Assembly (NCBI GenBank): GCA_052061695.1
Contig: JBPZEY010000004.1
DNA length: 64,000 nt
Direction: 5' to 3' (one strand)
From: Alkalicoccus luteus
GTDB taxonomy: Bacteria > Bacillota > Bacilli > Bacillales > Salisediminibacteriaceae
The translations under genes were made by a program, and so were the position numbers. Shown here one piece after another: positions 1 to 9,252 of the stretch. The notes under the pieces were generated by a model that searched no databases, had not been told where the DNA came from, and saw only the letters and a list, made by a program, of their open reading frames with translations. Each line of letters begins with the position of its first letter. The stretch's first letter is position 1.

Positions 1-1012
1 CGACGATTGTTTTTGATTCGTTTGCTTCCAGTGCGCCAAGAATAACTTCCAGCGATTTCTTCCCTTCTTCACCAGGAATGGCAGGTTCCTCATCTGCCTG
101 GATTGAGCTGACAAACGAATCGATTACGCCGGAGTTTGTCTGACCGCCGCTCTCGTTCGTTTGAATGCCGCCCAGTTCGAACCTCGCTTTCTCACCGTCC
201 ACATAATCAATCACCACGTTGTACTGCGGATCGTCTTCCAGCTTCATGATGCCCTTTTCAGCGTATATAACTGTCGCATTATCCTCTCCGGCTGTGTAGG
301 ACCAGCTTGCAGCAAGCGTTCCGATGATTCCTGTTCCAGTCCGGAGAATGCATACTGCCGTATCGTCGACCGTGCTGTGGTCTTTGGCGCTCGTTTCGAT
401 AAACGAGCCGACGCTCGTAAAGTCTTCGCCGAGAATAAACCGGAGCAGGTCTGTCTTGTGAACACCAAGGTCGCCCATGGCGCCAATAAACGCTTCATCC
501 TTTTTAAAGAACCAGCTGTCTGCGCCATCAGCACTCCATCCTTCCGGTCCGCCGTGCCCAAACGCCGTTCGAAAGCTGTAGATTTTACCAAGCTCGCCGC
601 GCGCGATCATGTCCCGTGCCCGCTGATGGGAAGGAACAAACCGCTGATTATGCGCAATCATCAGCCACTTGCGCGCATTTTTAGCTGCTTCAATCATGTC
701 ATCTGCTTCCTTGCTGGATGTCGCCATCGGTTTTTCGCAAAGAACATGCACGCCTGCGTTCAACGCTGCAATCGAAACTGGTGCGTGCAGGTAGTTCGGA
801 GTGCAGACGCTGACGATATCAATATCTTCGCGCTCCAGCATTTCCTGATAGTCTGTGTAAGCCATCGCATCGAACATACTGCCAAGCTCTTCGGCCCGCT
901 CTTGATTGATATCGCATACCGCAGTAAGCGTCACCTCCGGGTTTGCCGCATATTCCGGCAGGTGCCGATATTTTGCAATACTTCCACATCCAATAACTGC
1001 TGCTTTTAACAT
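1..1012 (-). CDS. Gfo/Idh/MocA family oxidoreductase (C-terminus cut by window edge)
   Basis: Reads in frame from ATG at 1012 to the left edge without a stop, about 337 codons, so only the last few residues are missing. The N-terminus (MLKAAVIGCGSIAKYRHLPE) has the GxGxxA dinucleotide-binding turn of a Rossmann fold, and CEKPMA near residue 98 is the family's EKP signature holding the catalytic Lys. The family oxidises or reduces sugar derivatives with NAD(P); the substrate cannot be told here. The start abuts the stop of the ThuA-like gene (TAAATG) and its GAGGAG ribosome site lies inside that gene, so the two are translationally coupled. The LacI-type regulator upstream makes sugar catabolism likely. 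Confidence 0.93.
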   Translation of the reverse strand, partial: MLKAAVIGCGSIAKYRHLPEYAANPEVTLTAVCDINQERAEELGSMFDAMAYTDYQEMLEREDIDIVSVCTPNYLHAPVSIAALNAGVHVLCEKPMATSSKEADDMIEAAKNARKWLMIAHNQRFVPSHQRARDMIARGELGKIYSFRTAFGHGGPEGWSADGADSWFFKKDEAFIGAMGDLGVHKTDLLRFILGEDFTSVGSFIETSAKDHSTVDDTAVCILRTGTGIIGTLAASWSYTAGEDNATVIYAEKGIMKLEDDPQYNVVIDYVDGEKARFELGGIQTNESGGQTNSGVIDSFVSSIQADEEPAIPGEEGKKSLEVILGALEANESKTIV

Positions 1013-1747
1013 TTATTCGTCCTCCTCTTTAGATGAGATTGGTTCAAGCGCTTCGGGATGATGGCCGTATACCGGCTTTTCACCGGCATGGCGTGCTGCC
1101 CACCCTGCTGCATTTTTGATGACCTGCTGCACATCCGGGTGATAGTACGTTGGATAGGTTTCGTGCCCCGGCCGGAAATAGACGATCTTTCCGCTTCCGC
1201 GCCGGAACGTGCAGAGACTGCGAAAGACTTCTCCGCCTTCAAACCAGCTGACCATCACCAGCTCATCAGGCACCGGAATGTCAAAATGCTCTCCGTACAT
1301 TTCTTCCTTTTCCAGTTCAATATGAGAGCCGATTCCTTTCGTCAGAGGATGCGTCGGATCGACGACCCAGATGCGTTCCTTCTCATCCGCCTCCCGCCAC
1401 TTTAAATCGCAGCCGGTCCCCATCAGGCGCTGAAACACCTTTGAGAAGTGTCCGGAATGCAGCACGACAAGGCCCATGCCGTTCCACACGCGCTCCTGCA
1501 CTTTCGCTGCTATTTCATCGCTTACTTCCTCATGGGCTTTATGTCCCCACCAGATCAGGACGTCGGTTTTATCAAGCACTTCATCTGTTAATCCGTGCTC
1601 AGGTTCATCAAGAACCGCCGTGCTGATCGACTCATACTCTTCCGCTAAAAAGCTGCGGATGGCTTCATGGATGCCATCCGGATAGATGTTCTGCACTTCC
1701 GGGTTTTCTTTTTCATGACGGTATTCGTTCCAAATTGTAATATGCAT
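1013..1747 (-). CDS. ThuA-like domain protein (trehalose-utilisation family)
   Basis: A 244-residue cytoplasmic protein resembling ThuA, which has a class I glutamine-amidotransferase-like fold. Visible family features are VLIWWGHKAHEEV (residues 63-75), GLVVLHSGHFSKVF (about 92-105) and the late segment VYFRPGHETYPTYYH. In other bacteria ThuA-like proteins act with Gfo/Idh/MocA dehydrogenases on disaccharides such as trehalose; the exact reaction is not settled. Here it lies between a LacI-type regulator and such a dehydrogenase on the same strand, which supports a three-gene sugar operon. The substrate is inferred from context only. Confidence 0.9.
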   Translation of the reverse strand: MHITIWNEYRHEKENPEVQNIYPDGIHEAIRSFLAEEYESISTAVLDEPEHGLTDEVLDKTDVLIWWGHKAHEEVSDEIAAKVQERVWNGMGLVVLHSGHFSKVFQRLMGTGCDLKWREADEKERIWVVDPTHPLTKGIGSHIELEKEEMYGEHFDIPVPDELVMVSWFEGGEVFRSLCTFRRGSGKIVYFRPGHETYPTYYHPDVQQVIKNAAGWAARHAGEKPVYGHHPEALEPISSKEEDE

Positions 1748-1763
1748 CGAACCACTCCTTTAG

Positions 1764-2795
1764 CTATTGTGACGCGCTTCCTATGTCAGGCGGCGCTGTG
1801 GATTCTCGGATGATCAAGCTGACATCCAGCACTTCAGGCTCCGGACTTCCGCCCTTCATCGCTTCAAGCAGCTTCCCGGCTGCTGCATCTCCTTTCAACT
1901 GAATCTGCTGCCGAATCGTCGTTAAAGAAGGAATGCTGTACCGGCTTGAATGAATGTCATCAAATCCAGCTACGGACAGATCATCCGGCACCCGGATTCC
2001 TCGTTCATAAAGGGCCCGTATCAGACCTTGAGCAATGATATCCGAGGTGCAGAATACAGCTGTTGCATCCGTTGCAGACACGCGCTCTGCAGCTTCATAT
2101 CCGCTTGAAAAACTATGAGAATGAGGCGTTTCAACCGGATTCATAGGCTGAATCCCAGCCTCTTTGCACGCTCGCTCATAGCCGGTATACCGGTAATGTT
2201 CGACCGGATTGTGCAAGTTGGTACCGGTAAACAGAATCCGTGAATGGCCAAGTTCCGCCAGATGACAGGTGGCAAGGTAGGCCCCCTTCTCATCTTCAAT
2301 ATTGACAGACGGATACCTGTCCGTATGTTCCTCATACGTATCAATCAGAACGGCCGGCACATCGATACTGCGCATTTCGTCGTAAATCTCTTTCGGAAAT
2401 AATCCGAAAAACAACAGACCGTCAAGCTTACGCTTGTGCACCCAGGTCCGGTAGTGCTCCGGCCTGGACAAACCGGTCAGCAGAACATCAAATCCGCTTT
2501 CGCGCGCACGTTGTTCAACTGCACTGATCATCTCATTATAGTAAGTATTTTCACGCATCACATGTGCAATCGACTGATTAACAAGCGGCAATATTATCCC
2601 TATCAGCTGCGAGCGCTGACGGGTAAGCGAAACAGCAGTGAAATCCGGTTCATAGCCAAGTTCCTCAATGGACATCAATACCCGCTCTTTCGTCGATTGA
2701 GACACTTTTTTCACATCATTCAGCACATAAGAGACCGAAGCCTTGGAAACGCCGGCATGCCGCGCTACATCTGTAATAGTTGGTCGTTTTTTCAT
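1764..2795 (-). CDS. LacI-family transcriptional regulator
   Basis: About 343 residues. The N-terminal helix-turn-helix (TITDVARHAGVSKASVSYVL) is the classic LacI DNA-binding head, followed by a periplasmic-binding-protein-like effector domain (IGIILPLV, PAVLIDT, VAGFDDI). The longer ORF begins at 2813, but GGAAGGGAG at 2801-2809 fits the ATG at 2795 (5-nt gap) or the adjacent ATG at 2798, so the upstream residues are probably not translated. It heads the ThuA/Gfo-Idh-MocA operon and probably controls it and itself through the palindrome just upstream. The effector is unknown. Confidence 0.93.
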   Translation of the reverse strand: MKKRPTITDVARHAGVSKASVSYVLNDVKKVSQSTKERVLMSIEELGYEPDFTAVSLTRQRSQLIGIILPLVNQSIAHVMRENTYYNEMISAVEQRARESGFDVLLTGLSRPEHYRTWVHKRKLDGLLFFGLFPKEIYDEMRSIDVPAVLIDTYEEHTDRYPSVNIEDEKGAYLATCHLAELGHSRILFTGTNLHNPVEHYRYTGYERACKEAGIQPMNPVETPHSHSFSSGYEAAERVSATDATAVFCTSDIIAQGLIRALYERGIRVPDDLSVAGFDDIHSSRYSIPSLTTIRQQIQLKGDAAAGKLLEAMKGGSPEPEVLDVSLIIRESTAPPDIGSASQ

Positions 2796-2825
2796 CATGG
2801 CTCCCTTCCGCATCTATGCTGCAGG

Positions 2826-2837
2826 TTAACCGGTTCA
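2826..2837. promoter_or_regulatory. Candidate LacI-family operator
   Basis: TTAACCGGTTCA is a near-perfect palindrome centred on CpG, the form typical of LacI/GalR operators. It lies about 30 bp before the start of the LacI-type gene, so autoregulation of the operon is likely. Function is inferred. Confidence 0.5.
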
Positions 2838-2963
2838 CTAAGCAACTGCTCTTATCATATCGGCTAATGGAAACGCTGTCAATCACAAATGTGGACAGCC
2901 GGCTGATGGCTTGTCCGCAACGTACGTGTCTATTCGATTTTCTAGGCCTTTAAAAGGGAAACG

Positions 2964-4178
2964 TCAATCTCTGCGCCTGAAACCTGGACTGAGCCATATC
3001 AGAAGCAGACTGAGCAGGAGCCCGGCCGAAGCGGAGGCAGTTAAAATCGTTGTAATTGGCAGATCGGCAGCAACCAGCATCGTAATCAGTCCGAACGCGA
3101 TTGGTTCAAATCCGCTTGCTGCCAGCGTAATAATGCTCATCACGCGTCCCAGCTTCGCTTTTTCTGTTTGTTCCTGCACCATCGTAACAACAGGCAAATA
3201 GACGAACATAGCTGCAAACCCTGCTGCGGCTGTTAAACCTACAAGCATCGGCATCGCCTCTGAGCGGCTGAAGAGCAGAAAGAGCAAAAACGTCAGTGCA
3301 AGCGATAGAAACACGAGGCGGCCCCGCTTACGCTTCAGGTTCCAAATGACAAGAACAACGCTTGCTGTAAACGTTCCTGCTGCAAGACCCCCTTCCAACA
3401 GACTCAGTTCAAGCGGGGTACCGCCAAGTGCACTGACGATAATCGGAAAGCTGATGATGATCGGACCGATCATAAATAAGTTCAGCACGACAATCGTAAG
3501 CGTGCCAGTCCGGTGAAGTTCAGATCCTTTCACATAGCGCAGTCCTTCCACTAAGTCTGTGAGCGCCGACTGGCCATCTGTGCGCTTATCCGGCCGCGGG
3601 TCTTTAATGAACGGAGGGAAGACGAGCACTGTCGAAACAGCTATCAAAATCGCAGCCCCCGAAAACGTGAGGGTGAAGTCACCGATGTACAGCAGCAGCC
3701 CTGCAATGATCGGTCCTATAATAAACATCATTTCAGTCGATCCCTGGAACAGTGAATTAGCACGCTGAAGCTCCGCATCTCTGACAATGATAGGAATCAT
3801 CGAAGACACTGCCGGAAAGAAAAACGCGTCGAGGAATCCGAACACGAGTGCGATAATGACTAGTGCCGTAACTGTCAGCCAATCGTTCACGTAAAGAATA
3901 ATCATGGCAGCCATAACGCATACCTGCAGAAAATTGGTGACAAACATGATATTCGACTTGCGTATTTTGTCTGCTAAAATCCCGCCGTAAATCATCATGA
4001 TAACCCTTGGAATGGACACACTCATCATAACGATTCCTAAAACAGCCGGATCTTGCAGTTCGTCGACGATGAACCAGGAAACAGAGAGAAAAAACATGGA
4101 AAATCCAAGCATAATGGTGAGGCCTGACATCCAGACGAGTAAAAAAGCCCGGTTTTTATGTAAAGGTGGTGTCGTCAT
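2964..4178 (-). CDS. MFS transporter (putative drug or siderophore exporter)
   Basis: A 404-residue integral membrane protein with about 12 hydrophobic segments and basic cytoplasmic loops. The segment ILADKIRKSNI after the second helix matches the MFS loop 2-3 signature (GxxxDRxGRR-like). The overall pattern resembles exporters of the EntS/MFS_3 group. The start ATG at 4178 has only a modest ribosome site (GAAGG). It is divergent from the 4271 gene and shares a 92-bp promoter region with it. No adjacent gene reveals the substrate. Confidence 0.85.
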   Translation of the reverse strand: MTTPPLHKNRAFLLVWMSGLTIMLGFSMFFLSVSWFIVDELQDPAVLGIVMMSVSIPRVIMMIYGGILADKIRKSNIMFVTNFLQVCVMAAMIILYVNDWLTVTALVIIALVFGFLDAFFFPAVSSMIPIIVRDAELQRANSLFQGSTEMMFIIGPIIAGLLLYIGDFTLTFSGAAILIAVSTVLVFPPFIKDPRPDKRTDGQSALTDLVEGLRYVKGSELHRTGTLTIVVLNLFMIGPIIISFPIIVSALGGTPLELSLLEGGLAAGTFTASVVLVIWNLKRKRGRLVFLSLALTFLLFLLFSRSEAMPMLVGLTAAAGFAAMFVYLPVVTMVQEQTEKAKLGRVMSIITLAASGFEPIAFGLITMLVAADLPITTILTASASAGLLLSLLLIWLSPGFRRRD

Positions 4179-4270
4179 GGCTGCTGGCCTTCTTTCCTTC
4201 TTATTTTCTACTGCTGCACATCTATCATTATGGTAAGATAATAAAAGATCGATACGAAAGGACGTTCGCT

Positions 4271-4738
4271 ATGCGTTATTATACACACCTCTCGACGGCA
4301 TGTGCGGCAGCGCTTGCCGTTGATCATTATACGGCTTTTTCATTTACAGAAACAGCCCCAGCTTTTACCGCGGCCGGTCTGATGCTTGGCGCCGTTTTCC
4401 CGGACATCGATGAAACGACCTCCTGGATCGGCAGACGCTCAAGAGGGCTGGCCTTCTGGGTAAAGCTATTGTTCGGCCACCGCGGCCTGACTCACTCCGG
4501 TATTGCAGCCCTCGTCGCCGTGCTTGTTCTGCTTCGGTTTGATCACGCCTTTATTGAAGCTTTCTGTTTTGGCTTTGTTGCTCATCTCACCGGGGATTTG
4601 TTTTCCAGAAGCGGCATTCCATTATTCTACCCTCTGACGAGAAAACGCACGAGTCTTCCTGTTTACCGGACCGGCTCTTGGGTTGAAATGCTTCTCTTTA
4701 TCGCATCACTCGTTTATATTGCTTATTTCTTATTTTAA
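4271..4738 (+). CDS. YdjM/DUF457-type membrane-bound metal-dependent hydrolase
   Basis: About 155 residues with four hydrophobic segments. Histidines and acids near membrane borders (DHY, FPDIDE, FGHRGLTHS, GDLFSRSG) are the conserved putative metal ligands of the YdjM/YvsG family. The ORF is open from 4166, but AAAGGA at 4257-4262 points to ATG 4271 and avoids overlap with the divergent MFS gene. Family members are inner-membrane proteins of poorly known substrate; the E. coli relative is SOS-induced. Confidence 0.85.
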   Translation: MRYYTHLSTACAAALAVDHYTAFSFTETAPAFTAAGLMLGAVFPDIDETTSWIGRRSRGLAFWVKLLFGHRGLTHSGIAALVAVLVLLRFDHAFIEAFCFGFVAHLTGDLFSRSGIPLFYPLTRKRTSLPVYRTGSWVEMLLFIASLVYIAYFLF

Positions 4739-4819
4739 CAGAATATGTTTTGTTTAAGTTTGTTCGTTTAGGGAATGAGGTCAGTGACAGAATACCCTGT
4801 CTTGAAAGGAGAATGTTTC

Positions 4820-5326
4820 ATGGGATTGGTCGTTCATTCATCGAGGCTTACTTTAAAAGCTCTTTCTCTCGACCTTTTCCCTCATTTGCGACAGGCTAAC
4901 TATTTTCCAGCTCATCTTGACGCTCATTTACAAGGGTTACGGATGAACTCGGCCTGCTACGGCTGGGGCCCTTGGATAATTTATTTGCGGGATTCAGATG
5001 AGGTAATTGGAGATATCGGATTTAAAGGGAAGCCGGACAACTGGCATACAGTGGAAGTCGGCTACGGAATCAGGAAGCCTTATCGCTTACAGGGATATGC
5101 AACTGAAGCACTTGAAGCGATATTAAACTATTGCTTTCAATTAACAGAAGTGACCAGAGTGACTGCGGAATGCCGACACGATAACCTGGGCTCCATCCGC
5201 GTCCTGGAAAATAATCACTTGTTCCCGGAGACGGAGCATTTACAAATGGTGAACTGGCAGCTTACGAAGAACCAGTACTTTTCCAAACGCAATGCGCTCG
5301 CTGCCTCTTCTGATACTGGAAGCTAA
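4820..5326 (+). CDS. GNAT-family N-acetyltransferase (RimJ/RimL-like)
   Basis: About 168 residues. The core VEVGYGIRKPYRLQGYATEA (roughly residues 75-95) contains the beta4 strand and the Q/R-x-x-G-x-A/G acetyl-CoA pyrophosphate loop of GNAT enzymes. The Acetyltransf_3 pattern continues with RVTAECRHDNLGSIRVLE, including the Asn-x-x-Ser motif. ATG 4820 follows AAAGGAG at an 8-nt spacing and is preferred over the upstream in-frame ATG at 4775. The acceptor (protein N-terminus or small molecule) cannot be predicted. Confidence 0.88.
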   Translation: MGLVVHSSRLTLKALSLDLFPHLRQANYFPAHLDAHLQGLRMNSACYGWGPWIIYLRDSDEVIGDIGFKGKPDNWHTVEVGYGIRKPYRLQGYATEALEAILNYCFQLTEVTRVTAECRHDNLGSIRVLENNHLFPETEHLQMVNWQLTKNQYFSKRNALAASSDTGS

Positions 5327-5420
5327 AAACCGCAGAGCAGTTAAAAGCAGCCTCTCCTCTTATGGATCAGGCTCTTTTTTATGGCACTCTGCCTTAGCTG
5401 CTCCGTACATACGAATGGTA

Positions 5421-5452
5421 AGAGGCCAGCCGGAACGTCCCGGCTGGCCTCT
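5421..5452. terminator. Strong hairpin between GNAT gene and arsA
   Basis: A perfect 13-bp stem (AGAGGCCAGCCGG with its complement) and a 6-nt loop, placed between convergent genes. The T-tract is weak on either side; the plus side (CTTATTTT) is better. It probably terminates both transcripts. Confidence 0.65.
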
Positions 5453-5459
5453 GCTTCCC

Positions 5460-7205
5460 TTATTTTCTGACATAAAACTGGTCAAGCAGTCCAGCTGCTT
5501 CGCCGCGGCTGTTCCAAGCCGCTGTTACATAGGGGGTGCCTCCTGCCTGAACGCGGCTGATCCATGTCTGTTCAGCAGCAGCGCGGTGCATGAGCAGCGG
5601 CTCTTTTGTATCCGATGCTGAAAAGCTTTGATTCAGCACCCACCAGGCAGGCGTGATGCACGCCCGCTCCAAATCCTGTTGGAGACGCTCTCCCTCCAGG
5701 ACCGGTGTAGCTTCCGGAAGACTGACTAATAAAACCTTTGTATACTGCGGGTCGCGAAGGCGGGGCAGCAGCTTTTGAACTGCTTCTGATACGTTGCCTC
5801 CCTTTCGTTCCACCTCCCGATGATAAGCCTCCGCTGCATCGAGAAGCAGAAGCGTATGGCCGGTCGGTGCGGTATCAATCACAACAATATCATCTGCAGC
5901 CTCGTCTACAATTTCAGCAAATGCCTGAAAGACAGCAATTTCCTCAGTACATGGCGAATCCAGATCCTCTTTCATAAATGACAGCTCGTCTTGTGAAAGT
6001 CCGGCTCCCGCTTCTCTGAGCACCTTCTCCTTATAGGCTTTCGTGACTTCTTTAGGGTCCACAGCACTTACCGTAAGTGAGGCGGGACGCTCGCTGCCTA
6101 TCGCCTGCTCCACGTGAGCAGCCGGGTCCGTCGTAGTTAAATGAACGCGATGTCCCGCCGCTGCAAGTGCAGAAGCAATCGCAGCTGCTACCGATGTTTT
6201 ACCAGTGCCGCCCTTTCCCATCGTCATAATCACGCCTTTTTCCATTTGAGAAAGATCCGCTGCAAGCAGTTCAAGCCCGGGCTCCGAACGGAAACCTGCC
6301 ACCTCTTCCTGGAAGGCTACTTCTTTGTCAAAGAACGATCGAAGTGCTTCAAGTCCGGTCACGTTATGAGGCTTCAGCGGTATAAAAGAAGCCTGATCCG
6401 TGTCTGTTTGCGTCAGTGCTTCCTGCTGAACCCGCTCAAGCTGCACGGCCGTTTCATCTCTGGTCCTGCGCTCAAATACACCGTTGATCAGCAGCTGCTG
6501 ACTGTTGATTCCAAGTTCACCTAGCTCTGCTCCTGCCCGTTGCGCTTCGGCAAGGCTGCCCCTGTCCGGACGTGCAACGAGAATCAGCTTTGTACGTTTT
6601 GGGTTTCCAAGCACCCGGACAGCTTCTGCGTATTGTTCCCGCTTAGAAGCTAAGCCGGAGACCGGACCAAGGCAGGAGGCACCGTGCTCGTTTTCATCAA
6701 GAAATGTTGTCCATGCCTGCGGCAGCTGCAGCAGACGAAGGGTATGCCCGGTAGGAGCTGTATCAAAAATGATATGGTCATAGGGGGAGGTCTTATCTTT
6801 GTTCGTCAGCAACTGGGTAAACTCGTCGAATGCTGCTATTTCGACTGTGCATGCACCGGACATCTGCTCCTCCATCGAATCAACAGCCGACTGCGGAAGC
6901 AGGTCCCGGTATGGCCCGAGCACTCTCTCCCGATAAGCCGCTGCCGCCTCCTCCGGATCCAGATTAAGAGCGGACAGACCTGATACGCCAGGAACTGCTG
7001 CTGTTTCATGTCCGAGATCCATGTCGAATACGTCCTGAAGATTAGAAGCAGGGTCCGTACTTACGATTAACACCTGCTTGCCTAGGTCGGCAAGGCTGAC
7101 AGCAAGTGCCGCAGCGGTGGACGTTTTCCCTACTCCTCCCTTACCTGTTAAAAATAGATATGGAACCGTTAGATCAGTCGGGTCAAATTGCTTCACGTTC
7201 AACAC
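5460..7205 (-). CDS. arsA: Arsenite efflux ATPase ArsA
   Basis: A 581-residue soluble ATPase made of two homologous halves. Each half has a deviant Walker A (GKGGVGKTS at about 22-30; GKGGTGKTS near 329) and the ArsA signature DTAPTGHT. Cysteines in SGACTVEIA, ASCLGP and DSPCTEEIA match the three metalloid-binding positions of plasmid R773 ArsA. ArsA energises an ArsB or Acr3 arsenite pump and receives As(III) from ArsD. It follows arsD by 14 bp in one operon. No pump gene lies in the window, so the partner must be encoded elsewhere. Confidence 0.97.
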   Translation of the reverse strand: MLNVKQFDPTDLTVPYLFLTGKGGVGKTSTAAALAVSLADLGKQVLIVSTDPASNLQDVFDMDLGHETAAVPGVSGLSALNLDPEEAAAAYRERVLGPYRDLLPQSAVDSMEEQMSGACTVEIAAFDEFTQLLTNKDKTSPYDHIIFDTAPTGHTLRLLQLPQAWTTFLDENEHGASCLGPVSGLASKREQYAEAVRVLGNPKRTKLILVARPDRGSLAEAQRAGAELGELGINSQQLLINGVFERRTRDETAVQLERVQQEALTQTDTDQASFIPLKPHNVTGLEALRSFFDKEVAFQEEVAGFRSEPGLELLAADLSQMEKGVIMTMGKGGTGKTSVAAAIASALAAAGHRVHLTTTDPAAHVEQAIGSERPASLTVSAVDPKEVTKAYKEKVLREAGAGLSQDELSFMKEDLDSPCTEEIAVFQAFAEIVDEAADDIVVIDTAPTGHTLLLLDAAEAYHREVERKGGNVSEAVQKLLPRLRDPQYTKVLLVSLPEATPVLEGERLQQDLERACITPAWWVLNQSFSASDTKEPLLMHRAAAEQTWISRVQAGGTPYVTAAWNSRGEAAGLLDQFYVRK

Positions 7206-7219
7206 TCCTTCGGCCGCGT

Positions 7220-7576
7220 TTACAGCAGGTTAACTTTTGTAGATGGAGCCTTACTTTGCAACTCTTTTTCTTCGACATCCAGAAAAGCCGCCAGCTCGCT
7301 TCTGTCCGGATAACGTCCGTTCATCACCAATTCTCCATCTACTGTTATCGCCGGCAGTGCATCCGCTCCCTCTGTATCGAGCAGCTGTTTCACAGCGCTG
7401 TTTTCCACAAAAGGCTGAGGCTCCTGGGCAAGATTATATCGTTCCATATCAAAGCCTGCTTTCTGAACATCCAGATGCAGCTTGGCCATTTTTGTCAGTG
7501 CCGGATCCACATCCGGTCCGCATACGCCAGTTGAACAGCAGAGAGCAGGATCAAATACACGAATTTGTTTTGTCAT
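7220..7576 (-). CDS. arsD: ArsD arsenic metallochaperone / trans-acting repressor
   Basis: A 118-residue protein with a thioredoxin-like layout. The N-terminus (IRVFDPALCCSTGVCG) carries the Cys13-Cys14 and Cys19 triad that binds As(III) and passes it to ArsA. The C-terminal Cys pairs of R773 ArsD are absent, as in many shorter homologues; those pairs are not needed for chaperone activity. It is the first gene of arsDA. A GGAGGATG ribosome site precedes ATG 7576, and a long inverted repeat lies just upstream. Confidence 0.96.
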   Translation of the reverse strand: MTKQIRVFDPALCCSTGVCGPDVDPALTKMAKLHLDVQKAGFDMERYNLAQEPQPFVENSAVKQLLDTEGADALPAITVDGELVMNGRYPDRSELAAFLDVEEKELQSKAPSTKVNLL

Positions 7577-7598
7577 GATACATCATCCTCCGTTTTTA

Positions 7599-7624
7599 TG
7601 TATATAAGCAATCATTTATATACA
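7599..7624. promoter_or_regulatory. Candidate ars operator (inverted repeat)
   Basis: Perfect 9-bp arms TGTATATAA and TTATATACA separated by 8 nt, 23 bp upstream of arsD. Size, AT-richness and position fit an ArsR/SmtB-family operator, or the weak operator bound by ArsD. No arsR gene is nearby. Confidence 0.55.
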
Positions 7625-7827
7625 GAGTGTAACGCACCCTTCATTAAAACGCAACCGGCTCCCTGCCATTCAGGCTCTTCTTTAGTGAACAGGCTCAAAC
7701 TGCTGTTTTAATGGACGAATACCTTACCTGCTAAAAAAGGAGCTGTCAGCTGAGCCCATTCCCTTCCTCAAAGAGGGTGTCGCACATACAAGAGTTTTCA
7801 GCCATTAGAACGTTGCCGATACGTTGA

Positions 7828-7860
7828 AAACTGCCTGCCGCAAGATGCGACAGGCAGTTT
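7828..7860 (-). terminator. Intrinsic terminator after mgtE
   Basis: AAACTGCCTG and CAGGCAGTTT form a stem extended by GCGA/CCGC-type pairs around a short loop, 10 bp after the mgtE stop, followed by TTTTC on the minus strand. Confidence 0.75.
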
Positions 7861-7869
7861 CAGCTGCTA

Positions 7870-9237
7870 TTAGTTTGGCAGGTACGCCAGCATGGAAGTG
7901 GCGATGGTAAAGTAAATCATCAGACCGATTACGTCGTTCAATGTTGTAATAAACGGACCGGATGCGACTGCCGGGTCAATCTTCAACTTGTTAATAATCA
8001 GCGGAATCGTCGCTCCGACAACCGTTGCGATGCTCAGCGTGATAAAGATGGACGTACCGACAACACCTGCAAGCACCCAGTTTCCGTATAAAAATGGAAT
8101 GAGCACCATGATGGTGACAGCGCAGAATAAACCTAGATAAACACCGGTTCCGAATTCACGCCGGATCATGCCGCCAATCTGTCCACGCTCTACATCGCCA
8201 GTTGCCAGCCGGCGAACGACAACAGCGAGCGCCTGTGTACCTGTATTACCAGCAGAGTCCATAATGAGCGGAATGAAGGCAGCAAGAATTACAACAGCTT
8301 CCAGTGTTTCTTCAAACTGATCGATTATGTTTGCCGTAATCAACCCGAGGAACATGAGGGCCACAATCCACGGAGCCCGTTTCTTAGCTGCTGTAAAAGA
8401 AGAGATTTTAGCGTCGAGCGAGCCGCGCACAGCGGAAATCTCACCAAAATCCTCTTCCGTTTCTTCTTCAACAACATCTAAAATATCATCGACGGTGATG
8501 ATCCCGACTAACGTATTCTGCTTTGTTACAACCGGAACAGCAAGAAAGTCGTATTTTTTAATAAGCCGGGCAACATCCTCCTGATCCTCTTCAGCGTCGA
8601 CGGATACAACACGAGTACTCATCGCATCCGCCACCGTATCCTCCGGCCTTGCCGTAATCAGATCCCGAAGTGACACAACGCCTGCGAGTTTATCTTTGTC
8701 GTCGACCACGTACAGGTAGTAAATCGTTTCTGCGTCCGGTGCTTCTTCGCGCAGACGCTCCATCACGTCTTTTACCTGATCGCTTGCACGAAGCGCAATG
8801 AATTCCTTCGTCATGATGGCCCCGGCTGTTTCTTCTTCGTATGCCATCAGTTCCCGGACTTCTTCCGCTTCCTCCTGCTGCATGATGCTCAAAATTTCAG
8901 TTGCTTTGTTATCTTCCATTTCTGCAAGAAAGTCAGCAGCATCATCCGCATTCAGCTCATCAAACATGTTTGCTACATACAGCTCATCTACCGTTCGAAT
9001 AAAGTGAGCCTGGTCTTCTGCCTCCAGCTGCTCGAAAATCTCTGCCATTTCAGCCGGACTGAGAACGGTATGAATAAACTCCTTCTGTTTATCGGTGAGC
9101 TCCCGGTAGATCTCTGCCCGGTCTGTCGGATGAAGATCCATCACCGTCTCGTGCACCTTCAGAGTCTGCTCTTCATCGATCTGTTGAATGATATATTTCT
9201 TATACTCTTCGCGAGTATACGTATTGAGTTTTACCAT
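7870..9237 (-). CDS. mgtE: MgtE magnesium transporter
   Basis: A 455-residue Mg2+ channel. Order: cytosolic superhelical N domain (residues 1-135, repeats such as ADDAADFLAEME), two CBS domains (about 138-260, with TVDDILDVVEEE at the end), a plug helix, then five membrane helices (about 285-455). PLIMDSAGNTGTQ and the late TTLNDVIGL are the pore motifs; the Asn/Asp there bind Mg2+. AAGGAGG precedes ATG 9237. Expression is evidently set by the upstream M-box, which stops transcription when Mg2+ is plentiful. Confidence 0.97.
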   Translation of the reverse strand: MVKLNTYTREEYKKYIIQQIDEEQTLKVHETVMDLHPTDRAEIYRELTDKQKEFIHTVLSPAEMAEIFEQLEAEDQAHFIRTVDELYVANMFDELNADDAADFLAEMEDNKATEILSIMQQEEAEEVRELMAYEEETAGAIMTKEFIALRASDQVKDVMERLREEAPDAETIYYLYVVDDKDKLAGVVSLRDLITARPEDTVADAMSTRVVSVDAEEDQEDVARLIKKYDFLAVPVVTKQNTLVGIITVDDILDVVEEETEEDFGEISAVRGSLDAKISSFTAAKKRAPWIVALMFLGLITANIIDQFEETLEAVVILAAFIPLIMDSAGNTGTQALAVVVRRLATGDVERGQIGGMIRREFGTGVYLGLFCAVTIMVLIPFLYGNWVLAGVVGTSIFITLSIATVVGATIPLIINKLKIDPAVASGPFITTLNDVIGLMIYFTIATSMLAYLPN

Positions 9238-9252
9238 GTGTCTGCCTCCTTA

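Noticed and set aside
161..1009. Long plus-strand ORF at the left end
   Set aside because: It is the antisense shadow of the dehydrogenase gene, which has clear family motifs on the minus strand.
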